NCBI RefSeq assembly: GCF_014257025.1
Contig: NZ_JACMSF010000018.1
Coordinates: forward strand, 1-64,000
Reading direction: 5' to 3'
DNA: 64,000 bases
From: Streptomyces cupreus
Lineage (GTDB): Bacteria > Actinomycetota > Actinomycetes > Streptomycetales > Streptomycetaceae
Below the pieces are notes generated by a model. The model searched no databases, was not told the DNA's origin, and saw only the letters and a program-made list of their open reading frames with translations. Positions within the stretch are counted from its first letter, which is position 1. Each line of letters opens with the position of its first letter. Shown here piece by piece: positions 16,696 through 23,979 of this stretch. The translations under genes were made by a program, and so were the position numbers.

Positions 16696-17451
16696 TCAGT
16701 CGTCCAGCTCGATGCGGAAGTCGACGATGGTGGTGTCCCCGCGCCGCACGATCGGATGGGCGACCTCGACCACACGTCCGGTGTCGGCGATGTGCCGCCG
16801 CGTGTACCGCAGCACGGGCACCCCGGAGCCGATGCGCAGGGTCGCCGCCTCCAATTCGGTGGGCATGCCCGCGGTGAACGACTCCGTGATGGTGGTGACG
16901 CGGATGCCGAGGCTTGCCATCTGCGCCCGAGTGCCGCCCGGCCACGGCTCGTTGATCGGGTCGGCGACCGGCGTACCCGCGACGTCCGACCAGCGCACGT
17001 AGCTCGTGGACATCTGGGTCGGCTGGTCGTTGTCGTAGAACACGAAGTGCCGAGCGAGGAGTTCCTCGCCCACCTCGCACTCGAACAGCGCGGCCATCTC
17101 GGCGTCCGCCTCCACCTGTACGAATCGCTTGTCGAGCCGGTACTCCGACCAGCCAATGCCCTGATCCTTCGTGTACGGCGTCGACTTGGCGCCCTGCGTG
17201 GACCGGTACCGGTCGGCGGCCATGCGGTGGATCGGCGGCCGCGGGCGCACGCGCGTGCCTGCGCGGGCCCGGCTTTCGGTGAGGCCCTCGCTGGCGAGCA
17301 GGCGCAGCGCGTTGCGGACTGGGGCCTCGGATACGCCGTACTCGGTGCACAGTTCGGGGATTGTCGGGATCTTGCCGCCGGGTTCGAACTCGCCGGAGGA
17401 GATGCGGCGCCGCAGGTCGGCGGCGATCCGCAGGTACTCAGGCTGTGCCAC
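16696..17451 (-). CDS. GntR/UTRA family transcriptional repressor
   Basis: A 251-residue regulator. Residues ~1-70 form the winged-helix domain (YLRIAADLRRRISSGEFEPG, then IPELCTEYGVSEAPVRNALRLL), and the rest is a UTRA effector domain with EELLARHFVFYDND and TEVEAATLRIG-type segments. KorSA of integrative element pSAM2 and many prophage or ICE regulators have this build. GTG 17451 is preferred because GGGGGTG precedes it; an ATG at 17478 is possible. It is divergent from the next three genes, with palindromic sites between, so it probably represses that promoter and its own. Confidence 0.85.
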   Translation of the reverse strand: MAQPEYLRIAADLRRRISSGEFEPGGKIPTIPELCTEYGVSEAPVRNALRLLASEGLTESRARAGTRVRPRPPIHRMAADRYRSTQGAKSTPYTKDQGIGWSEYRLDKRFVQVEADAEMAALFECEVGEELLARHFVFYDNDQPTQMSTSYVRWSDVAGTPVADPINEPWPGGTRAQMASLGIRVTTITESFTAGMPTELEAATLRIGSGVPVLRYTRRHIADTGRVVEVAHPIVRRGDTTIVDFRIELDD

Positions 17452-17539
17452 CGAGACACCCCCATTTCGACCGATCACTCAATCCGGATACACATACTCT
17501 CCCGTCCCGCTTGACCGGCGCCAATCACCGCGACAATCT

Positions 17540-17566
17540 GGATACGGATAAGCACTACCCGTATCC
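17540..17566. promoter_or_regulatory. palindromic operator candidate in the GntR intergenic region
   Basis: GGATACGG (17540-17547) and CCGTATCC (17559-17566) are perfect inverted repeats separated by 11 bases, 29 bases before the next start codon. A further half-site, CCGGATAC, occurs at about 17485-17492 near the GntR start. The repeated GGATAC element on both sides of a divergent regulator is what an autoregulated operator would look like. Binding by this GntR protein is inferred. Confidence 0.6.
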
Positions 17567-17594
17567 GGAAACCGTCGCAATCCGGGGGACAGTC

Positions 17595-17933
17595 ATGCCC
17601 GAGTCGGGTCATACGTGGCAAAAGGCGTTCAAGGCCGAGCCCATCGAGGCACGCCACGTCCGACTGTGGACGGCCGGCCGCGTGAGGCACCCCGACGCCC
17701 CGCTCATCGCGAACGAGCTGTACGTCGCCGTCCTCGGCTCAGGTGCCCCCGTCATCGAGATGACCCTCTCGACTGCCGGCTCCCGCATCCGCATCACCGC
17801 ACAAGGATCCGACCCGCTACCCCTCATCCACAGCCACGGCCCCGGCTGGCAGATCGTCAACGGCCTCGCCAACCTCGTCGGGCTCACCGCCGACGAGTGC
17901 GGGCTGTGGGCGCAGTTAGGGGCGCGGCGATGA
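17595..17933 (+). CDS. small HATPase-like (anti-sigma-type) protein
   Basis: A 112-residue protein. The pattern LIANELYVAVLGSG, then IEMTLSTAGSRIRITAQGSD, and HGPGWQIVNGLANLVG before a closing CGLWAQL follows the order of the N, G1 and G2 boxes of Bergerat-fold ATPases such as RsbW-type anti-sigma kinases, but the key Asn and Gly residues are partly degenerate, so ATP binding is uncertain. A TTA codon, rare in Streptomyces and read by the bldA tRNA, is at 17916-17918. It overlaps the next gene by 4 bases. Confidence 0.6.
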   Translation: MPESGHTWQKAFKAEPIEARHVRLWTAGRVRHPDAPLIANELYVAVLGSGAPVIEMTLSTAGSRIRITAQGSDPLPLIHSHGPGWQIVNGLANLVGLTADECGLWAQLGARR

Positions 17934-18175
17934 CGTGGAAGCCCAAGCCGCCGCCAGTCGACCAGCTGAACTACGCGCAGCACTCCGGCTGGCGGTGCTG
18001 CTGGTGCAACAAGTCGCTGATGGGCGGCGCGCGCAGCGCCGGAATCTCGCGGGGAAGCAGCGGGGTCCACGTCCTCGACATCGAGGTGTACGAGTGCGGA
18101 CCTCGCTGCCCGAAGCGGCCACGGCCCCCGAGGCGACGCCCCCCGAAGAAGGACAGTCAGGAAGGCACCCCGTGA
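17930..18175 (+). CDS. Cys-rich mini-protein (zinc-ribbon-like)
   Basis: An 81-residue protein overlapping the HATPase-like gene (ATGA). It has a CCWCNKSL knuckle near residue 20 and a second cysteine pocket at YECGPRCPKRP, suggesting a small zinc ribbon. The tail is Pro/Arg/Lys-rich and could bind nucleic acid. No family is assigned. Its stop overlaps the next gene. Confidence 0.6.
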   Translation: MTWKPKPPPVDQLNYAQHSGWRCCWCNKSLMGGARSAGISRGSSGVHVLDIEVYECGPRCPKRPRPPRRRPPKKDSQEGTP

Positions 18176-18336
18176 TCAAGATCTGCATCTGCTGCGACAG
18201 GTCCATCAAGGACGGCGAGCAGTACACCGAGGTCGACAAGATGTCGCCGTCCGCCGCCGGAGCCACCCTGTACCAGCACACCAAGCCGTGCAGGCCGGTC
18301 CCCGTCCAGACCACGCAGGTATCCCTGCGCCACTGA
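18172..18336 (+). CDS. second Cys-rich mini-protein
   Basis: A 54-residue protein starting at GTG 18172 and overlapping the previous stop. CICCDRSIKDGEQY resembles a half zinc ribbon, with a later HTKPC offering His and Cys ligands. GAAGG lies upstream. Similar C-x2-C mini-proteins are common in Streptomyces integrative elements. It ends the prophage gene run. Confidence 0.55.
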   Translation: MIKICICCDRSIKDGEQYTEVDKMSPSAAGATLYQHTKPCRPVPVQTTQVSLRH

Positions 18337-18376
18337 GCCTCGCCCGCCCCCGCCCCGATGGGGGCAGGCGTCCCCC

Positions 18377-18416
18377 GCGGCCCCGGCCGGCATCCCCCGT
18401 CGCCGACCGGGGCCGC
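18377..18416 (+). terminator. GC-rich hairpin after the last prophage gene
   Basis: GCGGCCCCGG (18377-18386) pairs perfectly with 18407-18416 around a 20-base loop. There is no T-run. It is the only structured element in the ~210 bases between the last prophage gene and the tadA junction. Confidence 0.45.
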
Positions 18417-18544
18417 TCCATGCCCTCACCTTCGATTCGAAGGCGATCACGGAAATCGCAGAATCTGCCTACAAACCCCCAGGTCAAAGGCGGGTTTTCG
18501 CTATCTCCGAAGCCCCGTCGAGCAAGATCCATTTAGGGGAGTCA

Positions 18545-18565
18545 CAGTCATAGATTCGGGTTGCC
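18545..18565. other. prophage/tadA junction, probable attachment-site hybrid
   Basis: Read on the minus strand, tadA is intact through GGC-ACC-GGC-AGC-GGC-AA, the Walker A codons. The next base changes the expected Lys codon (AAG) to Asn (AAC) and the sequence then reads CCG-AAT-CTA-TGA. Host similarity therefore ends at about 18561. Insertion at a strongly conserved motif is typical of phage integrases, so this is probably attR or attL. The matching attachment half and the integrase are not in the window. Confidence 0.65.
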
Positions 18566-19186
18566 GCTGCCGGTGCCGCCGCTGATGAGGAAGGACAGCC
18601 GCGCCTCGACCAGCGCCCGCAGCACCCGGTCCCCGCCCGGCGGCACCGTGCCCGCCGCCACGAGTTCGTCGAGCGTGAACGCACGCGGCCGTACGACCCG
18701 CAGGGACAGGCAGGCGCAGCCGACGGCCACCGGGGGCAGCACGGCGTGCAGCCGGGTACCGTCGGGCAGCCGGGCGTCGGCCCAGGGCCGCGCGTCGTCG
18801 AGGCGTCGCCCGGCCACCGCGGCCAGCCGCTGCGCGAGCCGTCGTACGGCCGCCGCGTCGGGGAAGCGGACGCCGGTCAGCTCAAGTCCGCCGCCGCGGT
18901 CCACCCAGATCCGGTCCGGCGCCGAGACCAGCACATCGGTCACCGACGGGTCGGCGAGCAGCGGTTCCAGTGGTCCGCTGCCGACGAGTTCGGACCGCAA
19001 CTGCTCCGCGGCACCGAGGACTTCGGCGTCCCCGAGCACCCGTCCCTGTTCGCGCAGCGCCTGCGCCACGCGCGCGGGGGTCGGCTCGGCCCCGCTCTCC
19101 GCGAGCCTGCGTCGCACGCCGTCGAGGAGGGCCGGTGTCATGTCGGTTCCGGTGGCGAGCGGCTCCTGTCCCAGGTATGTGCTCAT
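18548..19186 (-). pseudogene. tadA: TadA/CpaF-type secretion ATPase, truncated at Walker A
   Basis: The 212-residue remnant is the N-terminal domain of the type II/IV pilus-assembly ATPase: SGPLEPLLADPSVTDVLV near residue 70, RIWVDRGGGLELT, and the LPDGTRLHAVLPP segment, ending in ISGGTGSG followed by NPNL and a stop. Without the Walker A lysine, Asp box, Walker B and His box it cannot hydrolyse ATP. The start ATG 19186 overlaps the stop of ssd (ATGA), the usual order in Streptomyces tad clusters. The rest of the gene is cut off by the prophage. Confidence 0.9.
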
Positions 19187-20286
19187 GCGGTCCCCGCCTC
19201 CAGCAGCGCCCGCTCCCAGAACTCCCGGCAGAAGCGCGCCAGCGGACCGCGTCCGGCCGCGGCGGGCGGGGCCTTGCTCTCGTGCGGGCGGCGCAGTCCG
19301 GATTCGACCGGTACCTCTCCGGCCAGCGGCAGTCCGAGCAGCCGGGCCACCTCGCGGTCGTCGAGGCCGGGCGCGTACGGCCCGCGTACCGCCACGCGCA
19401 GATCCCCGAGCACCATCCGGACCGCGGAGGCCACGCGCCCGGCGGCCGCGACGGCGCGCAGTTCGGCGGGGACGACGAGGATGCCGAGGTCGAGCTGGGC
19501 GAGCACCTCGGCGACGCCGTCGTCGATCCGGCGTGGCAGGTCTACGACGACCGTGCCGCTCCGGCGTCGGGCGGCGGCCAGCACGGCCCGTACGGCCTGT
19601 GGTGGGACGGCGACGCAGTCCCCGCGGTCCCAGCTGAGCACCCGCAGCGAGTGCAGCCGAGGCAGCGACTCCTCCAGGGCGCCGCCGCCGACCCGCCCGC
19701 GTGAGGCGGCGAAAGCAGGCCAGCGCAGCCCCTCGGCCGTCTCGCCGCCGAGGAGTACGTCGAGTCCGCCGCCCAGTGGATCGGCGTCCACGAGCAGGGT
19801 GCGCAGTCCCTCCCGCGCGGAGGTGACGGCGAGGGCGCACGCGAGCGTGGACGCCCCCGCGCCGCCTCGTCCGCCGATCACGCCGACGGTGAGGGCGGGT
19901 CGGCCCACGCCCTCGGCCACGTCGGCGATGCGGTCGACCAGCCACTGCTCCCCGTCCGGGAGCATCAGGACATGGTCGGCGCCGATCTCGACGGCCCGCC
20001 GCCAGACCCCGGAGTCGTCCTGGTCCCGGCCGACCAGCACCACTCCGCGTCTGCGGGCGGCGCCGCGCACCCGGCGTGCGGCGTCATCGCCGACCAGGAC
20101 CAGCGGTGCGGCCTCCCAGTTGCCGCGCGGCTCCGGGATGCCGTGATGGACCTCTGGTGTGGCGCCCGCTGCCGCGCACAGGCGCAGCAGGTCGTCCAGC
20201 AGGTCGGCGTCCTCGGTGACGATCAGCGGTGCGCCGGGCCGTCCCGAGGCGGCGGGCGGCGGTTCCTGTGTGGCGGCTGCGGCCAT
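19183..20286 (-). CDS. ssd: septum-site-determining-like / CpaE-type ATPase
   Basis: A 366-residue protein with a receiver-like N-terminal half (about residues 20-120) and a MinD-like P-loop domain. GGRGGAGAS near residue 138 is a deviant Walker A without the usual lysines, VDADPLGGGLDVLLGG follows, and VVVDLPR is the Walker B region. In actinobacteria this is called Ssd and is paired with TadA as the CpaE-like localisation ATPase of tight-adherence pili. ATG 20286 is preceded by GGGGGAG; the longer upstream frame lacks a signal. Confidence 0.85.
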   Translation of the reverse strand: MAAAATQEPPPAASGRPGAPLIVTEDADLLDDLLRLCAAAGATPEVHHGIPEPRGNWEAAPLVLVGDDAARRVRGAARRRGVVLVGRDQDDSGVWRRAVEIGADHVLMLPDGEQWLVDRIADVAEGVGRPALTVGVIGGRGGAGASTLACALAVTSAREGLRTLLVDADPLGGGLDVLLGGETAEGLRWPAFAASRGRVGGGALEESLPRLHSLRVLSWDRGDCVAVPPQAVRAVLAAARRRSGTVVVDLPRRIDDGVAEVLAQLDLGILVVPAELRAVAAAGRVASAVRMVLGDLRVAVRGPYAPGLDDREVARLLGLPLAGEVPVESGLRRPHESKAPPAAAGRGPLARFCREFWERALLEAGTA

Positions 20287-20621
20287 GTCTCCCCCATCGC
20301 TGCATCTCTCGCGCAGCCCCTGCGGCCCCGCGATTCCCAAACGTGTGAAGAACCGGCGACCGGTCTCCATATGAGCGGCCGATACGAACCGGCCAAACAC
20401 GCCCGACTAACCGGAACCGGCCATGAAGTCGGCTCCGGCGGGACGCGTTGGAATCACGGTGCGGCGATGCCGGAAATCGTGTGGATCTTGGTCGATAACT
20501 GTGGACAACTCGGCGGTTGTGAATAACGCCGTCACCCATACCGGTGATGCCTGTACTGATCCCGTACGACTTCCGCAGAGCAGCGTTGCAACTACTCACA
20601 GTGACGGATCATGGGCATGAC

Positions 20622-20649
20622 GAGTGAGGCGGCCAGAGCCGCCTCACTC
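20622..20649 (+). other. 12-bp perfect hairpin upstream of the HAD gene
   Basis: GAGTGAGGCGGC (20622-20633) pairs perfectly with 20638-20649 around CAGA. On the plus strand it is followed by a purine-rich GGAAAAGAGAGAAAAA stretch instead of T residues, so it is not a classical terminator in that direction. Confidence 0.6.
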
Positions 20650-20695
20650 AGGCCTCCCGGCCACTGGAAAAGAGAGAAAAACCGTTCGGACATGC

Positions 20696-20730
20696 GACGA
20701 CCCCCGCCGGGGGGGAGAGCGGGGGTCGTC
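20696..20730 (+). other. 12-bp hairpin in the HAD leader region
   Basis: GACGACCCCCGC (20696-20707) pairs with GCGGGGGTCGTC (20719-20730) around an 11-base G-rich loop. A smaller stem (CCGACTC with GAGTCGG, about 20738-20762) follows at once, giving a tandem structured block about 100 bases before the HAD start. It could be an attenuator or part of a small RNA. Confidence 0.55.
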
Positions 20731-20865
20731 CCCACGGCCGACTCGGGGGGGGAGGAGTCGGACCGGGTTAGCACGGTCGCGAACGATCCGTGACTTCCAT
20801 GGTGTACCCGAGAGCCCTCTCAGGCAAACCCACGCGCCCCACCTTACGCCGAATGGGCTGCGCCT

Positions 20866-21699
20866 ATGCTCGGGGTCGTGGAAAACCACTCCTTGCCCCG
20901 CACAGCGGCCTTCTTTGACCTGGACAAGACGGTCATTGCGAAGTCGAGCACGCTCACCTTCAGCAAGTCGTTCTACCAAGGCGGACTGATCAACCGCCGG
21001 GCCGTCTTGCGGACCGCCTATGCCCAGTTCGTGTTCCTCGCGGGCGGCGCCGACCACGACCAGATGGAGCGCATGCGCCAGTACCTCTCCGCGCTGTGCC
21101 GTGGCTGGAACGTCCAGCAGGTCAAGGAGATCGTCGCCGAGACCCTGCACGACCTGATCGACCCGATCATCTACGACGAGGCTGCCTCCCTCATCGAGGA
21201 GCACCACACCGCCGGCCGCGATGTCGTGATCGTGTCCACGTCGGGCGCGGAGGTGGTGGAGCCCATCGGCGAACTGCTCGGCGCCGACCGCGTGGTGGCC
21301 ACCCGCATGGTCGTGGGCGACGACGGCTGCTTCACCGGCGAGGTGGAGTACTACGCGTACGGCCCGACGAAGGCCGAGGCCATCAAGGAGCTCGCCGCCT
21401 CCGAGGGGTACGACCTCTCCCGCTGCTACGCCTACAGCGACTCGGCGACCGATGTGCCGATGCTCCAGTCAGTCGGCCACCCGCACGCCGTGAACCCGGA
21501 CCGCGCGCTGCGCCGCGAGGCCCTCGCGCGCGGGTGGCCGATTCTCGACTTCCACCGCCCGGTGCGGCTCAAGCAGCGGCTGCCCGCGCTCTCCGTCCCG
21601 GCCCGTCCGGTGCTCGTCGCGGCGGCCGCCATAGGGGCGGCCGCGGCCACCGCGGGCCTCGTCTGGTACGCCAGTCGGCGCCGTACCGCGATCGTCTGA
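20866..21699 (+). CDS. HAD-IB (SerB-like) phosphatase with C-terminal membrane anchor
   Basis: A 277-residue protein with HAD motifs: DLDKT at residues 18-22 (nucleophile and acid/base Asp), VIVSTSGAE (motif II), GPTKAEAI (motif III Lys) and YSDSATDVPML (motif IV). The C-terminus has one hydrophobic helix (about 247-267) and a basic end, so it is probably a tail-anchored membrane phosphatase facing the cytosol. The S. coelicolor counterpart is annotated as morphological-differentiation-associated. The start is ATG 20866 or GTG 20878; neither has a strong Shine-Dalgarno. Substrate unknown. Confidence 0.85.
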   Translation: MLGVVENHSLPRTAAFFDLDKTVIAKSSTLTFSKSFYQGGLINRRAVLRTAYAQFVFLAGGADHDQMERMRQYLSALCRGWNVQQVKEIVAETLHDLIDPIIYDEAASLIEEHHTAGRDVVIVSTSGAEVVEPIGELLGADRVVATRMVVGDDGCFTGEVEYYAYGPTKAEAIKELAASEGYDLSRCYAYSDSATDVPMLQSVGHPHAVNPDRALRREALARGWPILDFHRPVRLKQRLPALSVPARPVLVAAAAIGAAAATAGLVWYASRRRTAIV

Positions 21700-21879
21700 C
21701 CTGCGCCGACGCCGCCCCTGGGAGCAGTTCGACAGGTCGCCGCCCGTTTAACTCCTGTTTGAACCCAAAAGTAAAGAACCGCGGCCAGGCCTTCCGCTTG
21801 CTCCGGAGCCGGAGTAGAAAGGAGTCAACGGCCCGCGAGACCAAGGACATCCGAGAGGATCACCTTCAAAACGCAATTG

Positions 21880-22050
21880 GCCCCACGGACCGAGCATGAA
21901 CACCGGGCACCCACGCGACGTCGACCCGTCGATTACGGGCCAGCCACACCAGGTGACGGGCAAAGTCCCCGACCTGATGGGCAACATATCGAGGACGCTT
22001 GGTAACCCGGTGAACATGCCAGCGGCGGTACGAATTCTCGTACCGCCGCA
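21880..22050 (+). ncRNA. 6S-like RNA (scr3559-type), ends approximate
   Basis: The ~370-base gap between the HAD gene and the Fic-like gene lacks coding bias but folds into a long rod: GCATGAACACCGGG (about 21893-21906) pairs with CCCGGTGAACATGC (about 22007-22020), with only a symmetric AA/AA bulge. Inner helices include CCAGGT...ACCTG and CGGG...CCCG. A perfect terminator hairpin follows. S. coelicolor carries the 6S-like RNA scr3559 in the equivalent gap between SCO3558 and SCO3559, as I recall, so position and shape agree. 6S RNA binds RNA polymerase holoenzyme. A possible -10 (TAGAAA) is at 21815-21820, so the 5' end may lie earlier. Confidence 0.6.
22022..22049 (+). terminator. terminator of the 6S-like RNA
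   Basis: GCGGCGGTACGA (22022-22033) pairs perfectly with 22038-22049 around ATTC and is followed by AACCCTTTT. It also lies just after the convergent minus-strand gene ending at 22069 and may serve both. Confidence 0.8.
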
Positions 22051-22068
22051 ACCCTTTTCCGCGGGCTT

Positions 22069-22893
22069 CTACGCCGCTCCGCGCTGGAGCGCCTCGCACA
22101 CCGCCGTCGATTCGCGCGCGCCCAGCTCGACCGCCTTGCCGCAGTGGGCGATCCAGGCGGCCATGCCCTCGGGAGTGCCGGAGACGTACCCGTCGAGCGC
22201 CTCGAGGTAGGCCGCGCGGCCGAGTTCGCCGTAGCCGACCTCCGACGGGCAGACCGACTTCGGGTCGAGACCGCTGCCCACCAGCACGATGCGCTCGGCC
22301 GCGCGCGCGACCAGGCCGTTGTGGGAGGTGAACGGACGCAGCGCCAGCAGTTCGCCGTGCACCACCGCGGCGGTCACCAGCGCCGGGGCGGACCCGCCCG
22401 CGATGATCAGCTCGGACAAGCCGTCCAGCCGGCCGTGGACCTCGTCGGCGCTCGGCAGCGGCAACTCGATCAGCGGCTCGTCGACCGGCTCGCCCGCCTG
22501 ACGCGGTCGCCCGACTTCGGGGCCGTTGGTCGCCGCGGCCACCAGGTGCAGCCGGGCCAGCACGCGCAGCGGCGACTGCCGCCAGATGGACAGCAGTTGG
22601 CCCGCCTCCGCGGTCAGCCGCAGAGCGGCGCCCATGGTGCGTGCCTCGTCGTCCCCGCTGAAGTCGGTGCGCCTGCGCACCTCTTCCAGGGCCCAGTCGG
22701 CGCCGGACAGCGCCGCCGAGCCACGGGCGCCGCGCAGCGCCGCCTCGGAGGTGATCTCGGTGCTGCGGCGGCGCATGATCCGGTGTCCGTAGACCCGGTC
22801 CACGGCCTTGCGCACGGACTCCACGGACTCGGCCACACCGGGCAGCGCGCCCAGGGCCGCGAGCGGATCGGCGGTCGCGCCTGTCGTACTCAT
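22069..22893 (-). CDS. Fic-fold protein with degenerate active-site motif
   Basis: A 274-residue helical protein. Residues 186-197 read RPFTSHNGLVAR at the place of the Fic motif HPFx(D/E)GNGRxxR. The catalytic His is Arg, the acidic residue is Ser and the first Gly is His, so AMP transfer is unlikely and a scaffold or regulatory role is more plausible. Homologs are often labelled oxidoreductase, which the sequence does not support. ATG 22893 is preferred: the upstream TAATGT 7 bases before it suggests a leaderless transcript, divergent from the next gene. Confidence 0.7.
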   Translation of the reverse strand: MSTTGATADPLAALGALPGVAESVESVRKAVDRVYGHRIMRRRSTEITSEAALRGARGSAALSGADWALEEVRRRTDFSGDDEARTMGAALRLTAEAGQLLSIWRQSPLRVLARLHLVAAATNGPEVGRPRQAGEPVDEPLIELPLPSADEVHGRLDGLSELIIAGGSAPALVTAAVVHGELLALRPFTSHNGLVARAAERIVLVGSGLDPKSVCPSEVGYGELGRAAYLEALDGYVSGTPEGMAAWIAHCGKAVELGARESTAVCEALQRGAA

Positions 22894-22991
22894 GAGTACG
22901 ACATTACGCATCCCAGGGCCCCACCCCACGATCGAGTGGCCTTCTTCACGTTTATCCGCCCCCGCGCCGGACGCGCCCTACCTTACTGAAC

Positions 22992-23972
22992 ATGAAAATT
23001 GCTTTCGTAGGGAAGGGCGGCAGCGGCAAGACCACCCTGTCCTCCCTGTTCATCCGGCATCTCGCGGCGGCCGGGAGGCCGGTGGTCGCGATCGACGCCG
23101 ACATCAATCAGCATCTGGGGGCCGCGCTCGGCCTCGACGAGCCCGAGGCGGCCGCGCTGCCCGCGATGGGCGACCGGCTTCCGCTGATCAAGGACTATCT
23201 GCGCGGCTCGAACCCGCGGATCGCGTCCGCCGAGACGATGATCAAGACGACTCCGCCCGGTGAGGGCTCCCGGCTGCTGCGGGTGTGCGAGGAGAATCCG
23301 GTCTACGACGCCTGCGCCCGGCCGGTGGAACTCGACGGCGGCGCCGTCCGTTTGATGGTCACCGGCCCCTTCACCGACGCCGACCTGGGGGTCGCCTGCT
23401 ACCACTCCAAGACGGGAGCGGTGGAGCTGTGCCTGAACCACCTGGTGGACGGGCGCGACGAGTACGTCGTGGTCGACATGACCGCCGGCTCGGACTCCTT
23501 CGCCTCCGGCATGTTCACCCGCTTCGACATGACGTTCCTCGTCGCCGAGCCGACCCGGAAGGGGATCTCCGTCTATCGCCAGTACAAGGAGTACGCCCGC
23601 GACTTCGGCGTCGAGCTGAAGGTCGTCGGCAACAAGGTGCACGGCCAGGAGGACCTCGACTTCCTGCGCGCGGAGGCGGGGGACGACCTGCTCGTCACGG
23701 TCGGGCACTCGGACTGGGTGCGCTCCATGGAGAAGGGCCGACCGCCCCGGTTCGAGCTCCTGGAGGAGGCCAACCGCCGCGCCCTGCACCGGTTGCGGGA
23801 GGCCGTGGACGCCACGTACGAGGTCCGGGACTGGGAGCGCTACACACGCCAGATGGTGCACTTCCACCTGAAGAACGCGCAGTCGTGGGGGAACGAGCGG
23901 ACCGGGGTCGACCTGGCCGCGCAGGTCGACCCCTCCTTCGTGCTCGGCGAGAGCGTCGCCGCTCCCGCGTGA
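22992..23972 (+). CDS. CooC/MinD-type P-loop ATPase
   Basis: A 326-residue protein opening with the deviant Walker A KGGSGKTT at residues 8-15, followed by AIDADINQHLG and a VVDMTAGSD Walker B region. This is the SIMIBI class of CooC-like ATPases, which act in metal-centre maturation or as membrane-switch ATPases; no client enzyme is encoded next door. A TACCTT element 7 bases before the ATG and the absence of a Shine-Dalgarno suggest leaderless translation. The C-terminal ~60 residues are basic and aromatic. Confidence 0.85.
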   Translation: MKIAFVGKGGSGKTTLSSLFIRHLAAAGRPVVAIDADINQHLGAALGLDEPEAAALPAMGDRLPLIKDYLRGSNPRIASAETMIKTTPPGEGSRLLRVCEENPVYDACARPVELDGGAVRLMVTGPFTDADLGVACYHSKTGAVELCLNHLVDGRDEYVVVDMTAGSDSFASGMFTRFDMTFLVAEPTRKGISVYRQYKEYARDFGVELKVVGNKVHGQEDLDFLRAEAGDDLLVTVGHSDWVRSMEKGRPPRFELLEEANRRALHRLREAVDATYEVRDWERYTRQMVHFHLKNAQSWGNERTGVDLAAQVDPSFVLGESVAAPA

Positions 23973-23979
23973 GGGGGCG

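Larger units (their letters stand above)
20287..20865. other. divergent intergenic region with several hairpins
   Basis: 579 bases between divergent ssd and the HAD gene hold no convincing coding sequence. They contain a DnaA-box-like TGTGGACAA at 20500-20508 near GATAAC and GAATAACG stretches, and at least three GC-rich inverted repeats between 20622 and 20762. Both promoters must lie here. The hairpins sit where the 5' leader of the HAD mRNA, or a separate small RNA, would be. Confidence 0.6.

Noticed and set aside
20611..20793. 60-codon plus-strand frame over the hairpin cluster
   Set aside because: No ribosome-binding site, and its codons are dictated by the inverted repeats.
21896..22210. 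Small open frame in the HAD/Fic gap
   Set aside because: It crosses the terminator hairpin and runs into the Fic-like gene; structure fits an RNA better.
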